In this document: positions 1 through 8,734 of the stretch, in pieces
How the letters are laid out: every line of letters begins with the position of its first letter
Position numbering within the stretch: the stretch's first letter is position 1
NCBI GenBank assembly: GCA_026708965.1
Contig: JAPOTY010000024.1
Location: 84,785-148,784, forward strand
Direction of reading: 5' to 3'
Length of the DNA: 64,000 nucleotides
DNA from: Gammaproteobacteria bacterium
Lineage (GTDB): Bacteria; Pseudomonadota; Gammaproteobacteria; Steroidobacterales; Foliamicaceae
Notes under the pieces: model-generated
Told to the model about the DNA's origin: nothing
Seen by the model: only the letters and a program-made list of their open reading frames with translations
Database searches by the model: none
Translations under genes and position numbers: made by a program

Positions 1-2
1 AC

Positions 3-302
3 CCGGTGCTGTCGAACTACACGGCCAGCCCCCACGATCCGGCACCCGGCGCGATGCGGACCCGGCTATTCTTCCAGCTCATCAACCCGGTCAACTGGGT
101 GGGATGCATGCAATGGGCGGCGGAGAACGGCGCCGATTCGTTCCTGGAGTTGGGCGGCGGCATCGGCCGCGGCGAAAGCCCCGCCGAAAAGCGCCCCAAC
201 CTCCAGGCCATGCTCAGGAAATACTGCCGCAGCGCCAACCACGAAGCCGAAATCCAAGCCGTCATCAACACCCCCACCGCCCAAGCCCTCACTAAGGCTT
301 AA
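3..302 (+). CDS. Malonyl-CoA/ACP transacylase-like protein, C-terminal part (5' end outside window)
   Basis: Only the last 99 codons are visible; the reading frame is open to the left edge of the window and ends at TAA 300-302. The segment FFQLINPVNWVGCMQWAAEN followed by a Glu-Leu-Gly-Gly-Gly turn resembles the C-terminal region of FabD-type acyltransferases, where a NPV-W segment and an E-x-G-x-G motif close the fold. The later stretch PAEKRPNL resembles a subgroup of FabD-like proteins annotated as ACP S-malonyltransferase. The active-site serine region lies outside the window, so activity cannot be judged. The 3' end overlaps the convergent DUF423 gene by 11 bases. Family assignment is inference from a fragment; another acyltransferase of the same fold is possible. 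Confidence 0.55.
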   Translation, partial: PVLSNYTASPHDPAPGAMRTRLFFQLINPVNWVGCMQWAAENGADSFLELGGGIGRGESPAEKRPNLQAMLRKYCRSANHEAEIQAVINTPTAQALTKA

Positions 303-678
303 CCCGCATATCGCGCCAGGTGGCCACGGCGGCGCTGAGCCAGGCCAGCGCCAGCGCCATGCCGCCGTAGGGCGTCAATGCCGCGAGGTCCGGCCCGCCG
401 AGCGCCTTGAGGTAAATCGTGCCCGAAAACAGCGCCAAGCCGGCAATCAGAAGGCAGCCCGCCAGCTTGTAGAACAGGCTGTGCGGCTGTCGCCGCGCCA
501 GCATCGCCACAAGCAGCAAGCCCAGCGAATGCGCCAAATGCATCTGGTTGGCCCAGTCCCAGGCGCGCACCTCAGCGGCGGCAGCGCCCCCCTGATACAG
601 GCCATGGGTGCCGTAAGCCCCCAGAAAAACCGATGCCGCCAGCAGCAGCGCGCCCAAAACCGCAAATACCCGAGCCAT
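292..678 (-). CDS. DUF423 family small membrane protein
   Basis: A 128-residue hydrophobic protein with about four predicted membrane segments (roughly residues 3-23, 46-62, 72-92 and 98-120). The N-terminal F-L-G-A-Y-G-T-H-G-L motif and the central LFSGTIYLKAL stretch are hallmarks of the DUF423 (YgdD-like) family, whose molecular function is not established. It sits in the inner membrane by prediction. It is encoded just downstream of the meaB-epimerase gene on the same strand (11-base gap), so it may be cotranscribed at the end of the propionate operon, but nothing else ties it to that pathway. Its 3' end overlaps the end of the upstream acyltransferase tail-to-tail. Confidence 0.8.
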   Translation of the reverse strand: MARVFAVLGALLLAASVFLGAYGTHGLYQGGAAAAEVRAWDWANQMHLAHSLGLLLVAMLARRQPHSLFYKLAGCLLIAGLALFSGTIYLKALGGPDLAALTPYGGMALALAWLSAAVATWRDMRVKP

Positions 679-689
679 GGCAAGCTCGC

Positions 690-1901
690 CTAAGCGGAGC
701 TTTGCTCCAGCTCGATCAGCACTCCGAAGCAGTCGGCGGGATGCAGAAACAATACCGGCAAGCCATGCGCGCCAGTGCGCGGCTCCCCGTCGCCAAGAAT
801 CCGCACGCCGTGCTCGCGCATCCGGTCGCGAGCGGCGAGAATATCGTCCACCTCGCAGCAGATATGGTGCATCCCTCCCTTCGGTTTCCGATCAAGAAAA
901 CCGCTGAGCGGCGACTCATCGCCCAACGGCTCGAGCAATTCCAGCGCGGTGTTGGGAAGGCGCACGAAAACCGTGGTCACGCCGTGTTCCGGCAACGCCT
1001 TGGGGGCGGAAACCTCAGCGCCCAGCACGTCGCGGTAGAAAGCGGCGGCCTTGGCCAAGTCCGGAGCGGCCAGCGCCACATGATTCAAGCGGCCCAAGGC
1101 GCCAGCCGCAGCCGGCGTTGTGCCGGGCCACTCGTCCCTGACCCGGGACCCGGCCAGATCGGAGAGCTTTTGCGCCAATTCGTCGATGCCCTGGCCCTCC
1201 AGCGCCGAGCAGCAAGAGACCGTGGCCGCGTGCTCGGCGGCCGGCACCGAGCGGGCGTAGTCGGCAGCAGTGGATTGCGCCAGCTTCAATAATTCGCCAT
1301 CGGCCTTGTTGACCACGATCAGATCCGCCAGTTCGCGCACGCCCCGCTTCATCCCTTGCAGCTCGTCGCCGCCGCCCGGCGCGATCACCAGCACCAGCAC
1401 ATCCACCAAGTCGGCCACGCCGGTATCCGCCTGCCCCGCGCCTGCGGTCTCCAGCAAAACGTAGTCGAACGGCCCGCTGGCCAGCACCTCCAGCGCTTGG
1501 CGGGCGCGCGCGCTCAGCGCCCCGGGGCCGCCGCCGGTGGGCGAAGGCCGAATGAACACCCCCGCCTTGCGGGATAGTTCCATCATGCGGGTCTTGTCGC
1601 CCAATATCGAGCCGCCGGTGCGCGACGAGGTGGGATCCACCGCCAGAACGCAGACGCGCTTACCGGCATCCACCAGGCGCAAACCCAATTGCTCGATCAG
1701 CGTTGACTTGCCGGCCCCCGGCGGCCCGGTAATGCCGATCCGCGCCAGCGGGCGCCTTGATGCGCGCAGCCGGGAAAGAAGGTCGCGCGCCGCAGCGCCG
1801 TCGGCAAGGCGCGCCGATTCCACCAAAGTGAGCGCGCGCGCGAGGCTGCGACGGTCGCCGACGAGAACGCCTTGCGCGAGGCTTCTGGTATCGTGATTCA
1901 C
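690..1901 (-). CDS. meaB: Fusion of MeaB-type GTPase chaperone and methylmalonyl-CoA epimerase
   Basis: A 403-residue two-domain protein. Residues about 1-255 are a MeaB/ArgK G3E GTPase: Walker A GPPGAGKST (59-67), the family motif ETAGAGQAD (151-159) and guanine-recognition NKAD (198-201). Residues about 271-399 are a VOC-fold methylmalonyl-CoA epimerase: LNHVAL, GMHHICCEV and the terminal IELEQ carry the usual metal-ligand positions. MeaB protects and reloads cobalamin in methylmalonyl-CoA mutase, and the epimerase converts the (2S)-methylmalonyl-CoA made by propionyl-CoA carboxylase to the (2R) form used by the mutase. Stand-alone MeaB proteins run to about 320-330 residues; here the C-terminal helical/dimerisation tail appears to be replaced by the epimerase. 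It starts at GTG 1901, which overlaps the pccA stop (GTGA), so translation is probably coupled. Last functional gene of the operon scpA-pccB-pccA-meaB/mce. Confidence 0.93.
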   Translation of the reverse strand: MNHDTRSLAQGVLVGDRRSLARALTLVESARLADGAAARDLLSRLRASRRPLARIGITGPPGAGKSTLIEQLGLRLVDAGKRVCVLAVDPTSSRTGGSILGDKTRMMELSRKAGVFIRPSPTGGGPGALSARARQALEVLASGPFDYVLLETAGAGQADTGVADLVDVLVLVIAPGGGDELQGMKRGVRELADLIVVNKADGELLKLAQSTAADYARSVPAAEHAATVSCCSALEGQGIDELAQKLSDLAGSRVRDEWPGTTPAAAGALGRLNHVALAAPDLAKAAAFYRDVLGAEVSAPKALPEHGVTTVFVRLPNTALELLEPLGDESPLSGFLDRKPKGGMHHICCEVDDILAARDRMREHGVRILGDGEPRTGAHGLPVLFLHPADCFGVLIELEQSSA

Positions 1902-3925
1902 GCGTAGTGAAGGATCACCTGGCCAGTATCGAGATTATCGCCCTGGCGCACCTCGATGCGCCGGACTGTCCCGTCACGGGGAGAGCGCAGGCTGTTTTCC
2001 ATCTTCATGGCCTCGATCACGCCAACCTCCTCGCCCGCCTTGACCTCCTGGCCTTCCTCCACCCGCAATTTCGTGAGCACTCCGGGCATGGGCGCGCTCA
2101 GCAGGCTGATGCCGGACGACCTCGGGCGCGCCGCCATGCGCCGCTTCAACCGAGCCGACCGCGGCGGCAGCAGCGCGCAATGCTGCTGCCGACCAGCGTG
2201 GCTCACCGTCACGCCCAGCCCCGCACGTTCCAATCCGAAGCTCAAGATTTCCGGCTTCTTGCGCTTGGCCGCGCCAACCACCACCTCGCAGCGGGCAACG
2301 GGCTCGAACGGGCGCCACGCGCTGTTTAAGCGGTACGTTCTTCTGCCGAAGCGCACCTCAAGGCCGCCGCTGCCCCAGGCCCTGGCGAGCTTCCGCTCCT
2401 GGCCGCCGGATATCGCCACCGCTTCGCTCCATTCCCGCGGCGTATGCCGCGCGCAGCGGTCCTGGGCCATCACGGCAACGGCGGCCAGCAGTTCGGCCAT
2501 TTCCCGCGGGCACTCCGCCTCGGGATCGAAGCCGTCAGGGTATTCCTCGGCGATGAAGGCGGTGGACATATCGCCTTCGATGAATTTCGGATGCCTTGCC
2601 AAGGATGCCAGAAACAAAAGATTGGTGGCCGGGCCGTCCACCGCGAACTCGTCCAGCGCCCGCGCCAGACGCGCGGCGGCCTGAGCGCGCGTGGCGCCGC
2701 ACACAATCAGCTTGGCGATCAGCGAATCGTAGTAAACCGAGGCTTCGTCGCCCTCTTCCACTCCGGCATCCAGACGCACCGCGCCGGAGCCCGGGCCTGC
2801 CTTTTTCGGATCCGCGGCGGCCGGCATGGCGCGGGCGCCGGCCGCCGGGGGCCGCCAAGTTTTCAACCGGCCTGCGGAGGGCAAAAAGCCGCGCTGCGGA
2901 TCCTCCGCGCAGACCCGCGCCTCCATGGACCAGCCGGTCAACCGCACGTCGTCCTGGCTGAAATCCAGTTTCCCGCCGTCGGCAATCCGCAACATCCACT
3001 GCACCAGATCGATCCCGGACACCCATTCGGTCACCGGATGCTCCACCTGCAAACGGGTGTTCATTTCCAGCAGATGAAAACTGCCGTGGGCATCCGCCAC
3101 GAATTCCACCGTGCCGGCCGAGCGGTAGCCGATGGCCTTGGCGAGCGAAACCGAGGCCTCCCCCATGGCGGCGCGCATTTCCGGCGTTACGAAGGGCGAA
3201 GGCGCCTCCTCGATCACTTTCTGGTGGCGGCGCTGGATCGAGCATTCGCGCTCGCCCAGATACACAACGTTGCCGTGCGAATCAGCCAGAATCTGCACTT
3301 CGATATGGCGCGGCCGCTGAAGGTATTTCTCCACGAAAACCCGACCGTCGCCGAATGCGGCCTGGGCCTCGCGCACGGCCTGCTCGAACCCCTCGCGGCA
3401 CTCGCCTTGGTCGTGCGCAATGCGCATGCCGCGACCGCCGCCGCCCGCTTGGGCCTTCAGCAGCACCGGATAGCCGATCGCGGCAGCTGCCTCGCAGGCC
3501 GCGTCAGCGCTGTGAAGGGCCTCGGGACGCCCCGGAATGGTGGGCACGCCAGCCTCGGCCGCAATCCGCTTGGCTTCGAGCTTGTCGCCCATCAGCCGGA
3601 TGGCTTCGGCCGGCGGGCCAACAAAGGTGATGCCGGCAGCCTCGACCGCAGCGGCGAATGCGGCGTTCTCGGATAAAAAGCCGTAGCCCGGATGCAGCGC
3701 ATCGGCCCCGCTTCCGGCACAGGCTTCGATGATTTTCCCGATATCCAGATAGCTTTCGGCGGCGCTCAAGCCGCCGATGCAAACGGCCTCATCCGCCATG
3801 CGCACATGCAACGCATCGGCATCGGCATCCGAATAAACGGCCACGCTAGGGATCCCGAGCGCCCGCGCCCCGCTCGTCACGCGGCAAGCGATCTCCCCCC
3901 GATTAGCAATCAGCAACTTCTTCAA
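1898..3925 (-). CDS. pccA: Propionyl-CoA carboxylase alpha chain (biotin carboxylase + biotin carrier)
   Basis: ATP-dependent carboxylation of biotin, the first half-reaction of acyl-CoA carboxylase. I place the start at TTG 3925, which overlaps the pccB stop as TTGA and gives a 675-residue protein beginning [10 protein letters not shown], the exact N-terminus expected for biotin carboxylases; an upstream ATG at 3997 lies inside pccB and would add 24 unrelated residues. The biotin carboxylase domain (about 1-445) shows the glycine loop GGGGRGMR (near 165) and [14 protein letters not shown] (near 290). A BT-like linker follows, then the biotinyl domain with EAMKMEN, biotin Lys about 641, 34 residues from the C-terminus, the usual spacing. 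Substrate choice comes from the beta subunit; pairing with the mutase argues for propionyl-CoA. Confidence 0.95.
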   Translation of the reverse strand: MKKLLIANRGEIACRVTSGARALGIPSVAVYSDADADALHVRMADEAVCIGGLSAAESYLDIGKIIEACAGSGADALHPGYGFLSENAAFAAAVEAAGITFVGPPAEAIRLMGDKLEAKRIAAEAGVPTIPGRPEALHSADAACEAAAAIGYPVLLKAQAGGGGRGMRIAHDQGECREGFEQAVREAQAAFGDGRVFVEKYLQRPRHIEVQILADSHGNVVYLGERECSIQRRHQKVIEEAPSPFVTPEMRAAMGEASVSLAKAIGYRSAGTVEFVADAHGSFHLLEMNTRLQVEHPVTEWVSGIDLVQWMLRIADGGKLDFSQDDVRLTGWSMEARVCAEDPQRGFLPSAGRLKTWRPPAAGARAMPAAADPKKAGPGSGAVRLDAGVEEGDEASVYYDSLIAKLIVCGATRAQAAARLARALDEFAVDGPATNLLFLASLARHPKFIEGDMSTAFIAEEYPDGFDPEAECPREMAELLAAVAVMAQDRCARHTPREWSEAVAISGGQERKLARAWGSGGLEVRFGRRTYRLNSAWRPFEPVARCEVVVGAAKRKKPEILSFGLERAGLGVTVSHAGRQQHCALLPPRSARLKRRMAARPRSSGISLLSAPMPGVLTKLRVEEGQEVKAGEEVGVIEAMKMENSLRSPRDGTVRRIEVRQGDNLDTGQVILHYA

Positions 3926-5463
3926 AGCGGGATATTGCCGTGCTTGCGCCAAGGGTTGCGAAGGCGCTTGTTGCGCAGCATGGCGAATGAGCGGCATAAA
4001 TGGGCGCGGGTCAGGCGCGGCTCGATCACGTCATCGATATAGCCGCGTCCCGCGGCCACGTAGGGATGGGCGAATTTGCGGCGGTATTCCTCGGTGCGGG
4101 CAGCGATCTTCCGCTCGTCGCCGATATCCTGGCGGAAGATGATTTCCACCGCGCCCTGCGGCCCCATCACCGCAATCTCGGCGCTGGGCCAGGCCAGGTT
4201 CACATCGCCGCGCAGATGCTTCGACGACATGACATCATACGCGCCGCCATAGGCCTTCCGCGTGATGACTGTAACTTTTGGAACCGTGGCTTCCGCATAG
4301 GCGTATAAAAGCTTGGCGCCGTGGCGGATGATGCCGCCGTATTCCTGCTGCGAACCCGGCATGAATCCGGGAACGTCCACCAGCGTCAGAAGCGGAATCG
4401 AGAACGCATCGCAAAAACGAACGAAACGCGCGCCCTTCACCGACGCCTCGATATCCAAGCAGCCGGCCAGCACGGCCGGCTGGTTGGCCACCACGCCCGC
4501 CGTCTCGCCGCCAATGCGCACAAAGCCGGTCACGATATTGCGCGCATAGTCCGGCTGCATCTCGAAGAATTCGCCCTCGTCGGCCACCTTATGGATCAGC
4601 TCCTTGATATCGTAGGGCTTGGCCGGATCGGCAGGCACCAGGCTGTTCAGCGACGGCTCCTGGCGGTCTTCGGGATCCTCGGTGGGACGCGCCGGAGCGC
4701 GCTCGCGGTTGCTGGAGGGCAGATAGCCCGTCAGCAGGCGCGCCATGCGCAGCGCTTCCACATCGTCGTCGAAGGCCCGGTCGGCCACGCCTGAGCGGGC
4801 GCTGTGGGTATCGGCGCCGCCCAGCGCCTCGGCGGTGATCTCCTCGGCGGTCACTGTCTTGACGACATCGGGACCGGTCACGAACATGTACGCAGTGCCG
4901 CGCACCATAAAGATGAAATCGGTGATCGCTGGCGAATACACCGCGCCGCCGGCGCAGGGCCCCATCACCAGCGAGAGCTGCGGCACCACCCCGGAGGCCA
5001 GCACGTTGCGCTGAAAGACTTCCGCGTAGCCCCCCAGCGAGGCCACGCCTTCCTGGATGCGCGCGCCCCCGGAATCATTAAGCCCGATGATGGGCGCCCC
5101 CACCTTCATGGCCTGGTCCATGACCTTGCAGATCTTGCGCGCGTTGGTTTCCGACAGCGAGCCTCCGAATACGGTGAAATCCTGGCTGAACACGAATACC
5201 AGCCGCCCATTGATGCGGCCGTGGCCGGAGATCACGCCGTCACCCGGCACTTTCTGGTTTTCCATGCCGAAATCGGCGCAACGATGCTCCACGAAGGCAT
5301 CCCACTCCTCGAAGCTGCCATCGTCGAGCAAAACCTCCACCCGTTCCCGGGCCGTGAGCTTGCCTCTGTCATGCTGCCGCTTGACGCGCGCTTCGCCGCC
5401 GCCGGCGCGCGATGCGGCGCGCCTGTCCTCAAGGCGCTTGAGCATCTTTCCGCGCTCACTCAT
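3922..5463 (-). CDS. pccB: Propionyl-CoA carboxylase beta chain (carboxyltransferase)
   Basis: A 513-residue crotonase-fold carboxyltransferase that moves CO2 from carboxybiotin to propionyl-CoA. The N-terminal half carries [19 protein letters not shown] and the oxyanion-hole [12 protein letters not shown]; the C-terminal half has [20 protein letters not shown] and [18 protein letters not shown]. The Asp in GGAYD (about residue 410) corresponds to the position that favours propionyl-CoA over acetyl-CoA in characterised actinobacterial PccB (established for that family; transfer here is inference). Start ATG 5463 overlaps the mutase stop by four bases, and its stop overlaps the pccA TTG start, so three subunits are read as a translationally coupled set. 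Confidence 0.96.
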   Translation of the reverse strand: MSERGKMLKRLEDRRAASRAGGGEARVKRQHDRGKLTARERVEVLLDDGSFEEWDAFVEHRCADFGMENQKVPGDGVISGHGRINGRLVFVFSQDFTVFGGSLSETNARKICKVMDQAMKVGAPIIGLNDSGGARIQEGVASLGGYAEVFQRNVLASGVVPQLSLVMGPCAGGAVYSPAITDFIFMVRGTAYMFVTGPDVVKTVTAEEITAEALGGADTHSARSGVADRAFDDDVEALRMARLLTGYLPSSNRERAPARPTEDPEDRQEPSLNSLVPADPAKPYDIKELIHKVADEGEFFEMQPDYARNIVTGFVRIGGETAGVVANQPAVLAGCLDIEASVKGARFVRFCDAFSIPLLTLVDVPGFMPGSQQEYGGIIRHGAKLLYAYAEATVPKVTVITRKAYGGAYDVMSSKHLRGDVNLAWPSAEIAVMGPQGAVEIIFRQDIGDERKIAARTEEYRRKFAHPYVAAGRGYIDDVIEPRLTRAHLCRSFAMLRNKRLRNPWRKHGNIPL

Positions 5464-7622
5464 TTCCGCTCCCCTTCCAGCAAAGACAGCATGTCATCCG
5501 CAGCGGCGGTGATATTGGAACCCGGCTCGAAAATCAGCGCCACGCCGGCCTCCCGCAAGGCCTCGCGATCCTGCCTAGGGATGATGCCGCCGATCACCAC
5601 TCGCACATCGCCAGCGCCTTCGGCGCGCAGCGCCTCAATCATGCGCGGCGCCAGCTCGCGGTGCCCCGCCGCCAGCGAGGAAATACCCACCAAGTGAACA
5701 TCGTTCTCCACCGCCTGCCGCGCCACCTCCTCGGGCGTTTGGAACAGCGGCCCGATATCCACATCGAAGCCCAGATCGGCGAGCGCGGACGCCACCACCC
5801 GGGCGCCGCGATCATGCCCGTCCTGGCCCAGCTTGGCCACCAGGATCCGCGGCCGCCGCCCTTCCCGCGCACCGAATTGGCGCACCCGGCGCTGAAGGGC
5901 AGAGAAATCCTCGTCGTTGTCGTAGGAAGCCGCGTACACGCCGCTCACCATTTGCGATACCGCCCGGTGCCGTCCGAACGCCTGCTCCAACGCCAGCGAT
6001 ATCTCGCCCACCGTGGCGCGGCGGCGCACGGCCTCAAGGGCCGGCTCAACCAAGCTGGCGCCGCTCTGTCCGGCTGCCTTGCCGAGCGCCTCCAGCGACG
6101 CGCCGCAGGCGGATTCGTCGCGCTGCGCGCGCACTTCGGCAATTCGCCGCAACTGGCTGTCGCGCACCTTGCGATTATCGATATCAAGCAACTCCACCTC
6201 GGCCTCTTCCGCCACCCGGTAACGGTTCACGCCCACCACCACGTCCTCGCCGCGCTCCACGCGCGCCTGGCGCCGCGCCGCCGCCTCCTCGATGCGGAGC
6301 TTGGGCACACCTGCCTCTATGGCGCGGGTCATGCCGCCCAAGTCCTCCACTTCGCGGATCAGTTGGCGAGCGCCGGCGGCCAGCGAGGCGGTCAGGCTCT
6401 CCACATAGTACGAACCTCCCAGAGGATCGGCAACACGGGTCACGCCGGTTTCCTCGCGCAAAACCAATTGGGTGTTGCGCGCGATATGCGCGGAGTGGTC
6501 GCTGGGGAGGGCCAGCGCCTCGTCGAAACTATTGGTGTGCAGCGACTGGGTTCCGCCCAGCACGGCTGCCAAGGCCTCCAAGGTTGTGCGGATCACGTTG
6601 TTATGGGGATCCTGGCTGGTCAGGCTCACTCCGGAAGTCTGGCAATGGGTGCGCAGCATCAGCGAGCGCGGATGGCGCGGCGTGAACCGCTCCTTGAGCA
6701 ACTCCGACCACAAAAGGCGCGCGGCGCGCAGCTTGGCGGCCTCCATGAAGAAATTCATGCCGATGCCGAAAAAGAAACTCAAGCGGGGGGCGAATTCGTC
6801 CACGTCCAGCCCTGCGGCGATGGCGGCGCGCACGTATTCGAGGCCGTCGGCCAGCGTGTAGCCCAGCTCCTGCACCGCGGTGGCGCCGGCCTCCAGCATG
6901 TGGTAGCCGGAAATGGAAATAGGATTGAAACGCGGCATGTTGCGGGCGCTGAAAGCGATGATATCGCCCACAATCCGCATCGACGGCGCGGGCGGATAAA
7001 TATAGGTGTTGCGGACCATGAACTCCTTGAGGATATCGTTCTGCATGGTGCCGGCCAGCTGGCCGAGCGGCGCTCCCTGCTCCTCGGCGGCCACGATATA
7101 CATGGCCAGCACCGGCAGCACCGCGCCGTTCATGGTCATGGAAACCGACATGCGCTCAAGCGATATGCCGTCGAACAGGCGCTTCATGTCCTCCACGGAA
7201 TCGATGGCCACGCCCGCCTTGCCCACATCGCCGAGCGCGCGCGGGTGGTCCGAGTCGTATCCGCGGTGGGTTGGCAGATCGAAGGCGACGCTGAGGCCCG
7301 TCTGGCCCGCCGCGATATTGCGCTTGTAAAACGCGTTCGACTCCTCGGCGGTGGAAAAACCCGAGTACTGGCGCACTGTCCAAGGGCGTCCCGCGTACAT
7401 CGTGGCGCGCGGCCCGCGCACATAAGGCGGCACGCCAGGCAGCGCCCGCACATGCTCCAGCCCCTCCAAGTCCTCGGCGGTGTATAGCGGCTTCACCGGA
7501 ATGCCTTCCGGCGTCTCCCAGATCAGGCTGTCCGCATCGGCGCCCTTAAGCTCCTTACGCGCCCGGGCCGCCCATTCGGGCGGAAAGCGGTGGCTGGACT
7601 TATTCGTTTCGCCGGTCTTCAT
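5460..7622 (-). CDS. scpA: Methylmalonyl-CoA mutase, single-chain form
   Basis: A 720-residue adenosylcobalamin-dependent mutase interconverting (R)-methylmalonyl-CoA and succinyl-CoA. The N-terminal barrel begins with the typical [20 protein letters not shown] substrate-binding segment (near residues 70-90) and contains the family stretches [14 protein letters not shown] and [14 protein letters not shown]. The C-terminal cobalamin-binding domain has DGHDRG (601-606), in which His603 would be the lower axial cobalt ligand. Length matches the homodimeric E. coli ScpA type rather than the two-subunit MutA/MutB type. It is the first gene of the propionate operon, only 50 bases from the divergent reductase gene, so the operon promoter must lie in or near that gap. 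Confidence 0.96.
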   Translation of the reverse strand: MKTGETNKSSHRFPPEWAARARKELKGADADSLIWETPEGIPVKPLYTAEDLEGLEHVRALPGVPPYVRGPRATMYAGRPWTVRQYSGFSTAEESNAFYKRNIAAGQTGLSVAFDLPTHRGYDSDHPRALGDVGKAGVAIDSVEDMKRLFDGISLERMSVSMTMNGAVLPVLAMYIVAAEEQGAPLGQLAGTMQNDILKEFMVRNTYIYPPAPSMRIVGDIIAFSARNMPRFNPISISGYHMLEAGATAVQELGYTLADGLEYVRAAIAAGLDVDEFAPRLSFFFGIGMNFFMEAAKLRAARLLWSELLKERFTPRHPRSLMLRTHCQTSGVSLTSQDPHNNVIRTTLEALAAVLGGTQSLHTNSFDEALALPSDHSAHIARNTQLVLREETGVTRVADPLGGSYYVESLTASLAAGARQLIREVEDLGGMTRAIEAGVPKLRIEEAAARRQARVERGEDVVVGVNRYRVAEEAEVELLDIDNRKVRDSQLRRIAEVRAQRDESACGASLEALGKAAGQSGASLVEPALEAVRRRATVGEISLALEQAFGRHRAVSQMVSGVYAASYDNDEDFSALQRRVRQFGAREGRRPRILVAKLGQDGHDRGARVVASALADLGFDVDIGPLFQTPEEVARQAVENDVHLVGISSLAAGHRELAPRMIEALRAEGAGDVRVVIGGIIPRQDREALREAGVALIFEPGSNITAAADDMLSLLEGERK

Positions 7623-7672
7623 CGGCTATAGGGAGGTATTGATTCGGCGGAAAAAAAGGCAGTATAGCCCGC

Positions 7673-8680
7673 ATGCGGATTGCGATCATCGGCGTGGGCG
7701 GCGTGGGCGGCTGCCTAGGGGCAGCGCTGCTGCGGGCCGGCCACGACATGCTATTCGTGGCCCGCGGCAAGAATGCGCGTGCCTTGCAACGCCGGGGGCT
7801 CGCCGTCCGGCACGTGCTTGAAGGGCCAGGCGGCGGTCGAGGCGGAGCGTCCCGCAGCGCCTTGGAACCTGCGGGCATAGAGCGTTCGAGCAGCGCCAGA
7901 GGCTCGTTCGCTCAGCGGCGCATCAACGTGGTCGCGAACCCCGCCGGACAGCCGCCCGTCGAAGCGGCGCTGCTATGCATGAAGCGCTACGACCTCTTCG
8001 AGGCCGTGCAAACGCACGCCGGATGGCTCGCCTCCTGCGGCAGCGTCATCACGCTGCAAAACGGCCTGGACGCCCCGCGAACCGCCGCCGGCCTGCTTCC
8101 GGCGGGGAAAGTGGTGGGCGGAACCGTTCAGGTGGTGGCGAAGCTCCTTGAGCCCGGCGTTATCCTGCGCGAGGGCGGCGCGCTGCATATCAACCTGGCC
8201 AGACCGGACGGCGAAACCACCGAACGGCTGCAGCGGCTTCACGCGGCGCTGGCCGCCACCGAAATCAGCAGCGATATTCACCGCAATATGGAAACCATGC
8301 TGTGGCTGAAATTCCTCATGGTGGCCTGCTCCAGCTCCATCAACGCGGCCATGCGCAGCGGCTTCGACGCCATGTCCGGCAACCCCGCCATGCCCTGGCT
8401 ATTGGACATCGCCATGCAGGAAGCCCTGGCCGTGGCGCATGCGCTGGCCGTTCCCCTGCCGACCAACATCGAAGCGCGTACCCGCGCCACTCTGCGCAAG
8501 GTATTCGCCCACGGCGGCAAGGCCTCTCTGCTCACCGATCTCGAATATGGCCGCCCGCTGGAACTCGAATGGCTGTCCGGCGCCATCCATCGCATGGGCG
8601 AGCAAGCAGGCGTGCCCACCCCCCTGCACACCGCCATCTACCGCGAACTGCTCCCGCTCGCCGCCGGCGCACGCCGCTAA
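7673..8680 (+). CDS. 2-dehydropantoate 2-reductase family protein with an internal insertion
   Basis: NADPH-dependent reductase of the PanE/ApbA (KPR) family. The N-terminal Rossmann motif is GVGGVGGCLGAAL (about residues 7-19), followed by the family's LALDxMKxYDL-like segment (ALLCMKRYDLFEAVQ) and LQNGLD. The C-terminal all-alpha domain has LWLKFLMVACSSSINA and a SLLTDLEYGRPLELEWLSGA segment typical of ketopantoate reductases. At 335 residues it is about 30 longer than usual: residues about 46-80 are Gly/Arg/Ser-rich, have no counterpart in the family and coincide with a palindromic DNA segment (7851-7913). Whether it makes pantoate for CoA biosynthesis or reduces another 2-oxo acid cannot be told; the family is broad. 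Divergent from the mutase operon. Confidence 0.8.
   Translation: MRIAIIGVGGVGGCLGAALLRAGHDMLFVARGKNARALQRRGLAVRHVLEGPGGGRGGASRSALEPAGIERSSSARGSFAQRRINVVANPAGQPPVEAALLCMKRYDLFEAVQTHAGWLASCGSVITLQNGLDAPRTAAGLLPAGKVVGGTVQVVAKLLEPGVILREGGALHINLARPDGETTERLQRLHAALAATEISSDIHRNMETMLWLKFLMVACSSSINAAMRSGFDAMSGNPAMPWLLDIAMQEALAVAHALAVPLPTNIEARTRATLRKVFAHGGKASLLTDLEYGRPLELEWLSGAIHRMGEQAGVPTPLHTAIYRELLPLAAGARR
7851..7913. repeat. Palindromic insert inside the reductase gene (two adjacent inverted repeats)
   Basis: Two hairpin-forming inverted repeats lie back to back: CCCGCAG 7851-7857 with CTGCGGG 7869-7875 (perfect), and a 12-base arm at 7880-7891 pairing 10 of 12 bases with 7902-7913. They encode the non-conserved part of the reductase (about residues 60-80) and keep the reading frame open. 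This looks like a small palindromic repeat that has invaded a coding region, but no second copy was found in the window. Confidence 0.5.
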
Positions 8681-8734
8681 GGCGCGCCCCGCGATGTTCG
8701 CGGGCGCCCGCTCGCTGTAAGATTGGCGGCGGAC

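Noticed and set aside
7639-7668. A sigma-70 promoter for the reductase (TTGATT and TATAGC).
   Set aside because: The -10 would end four bases before the ATG, placing the transcription start inside the start codon region; not convincing without mapping.
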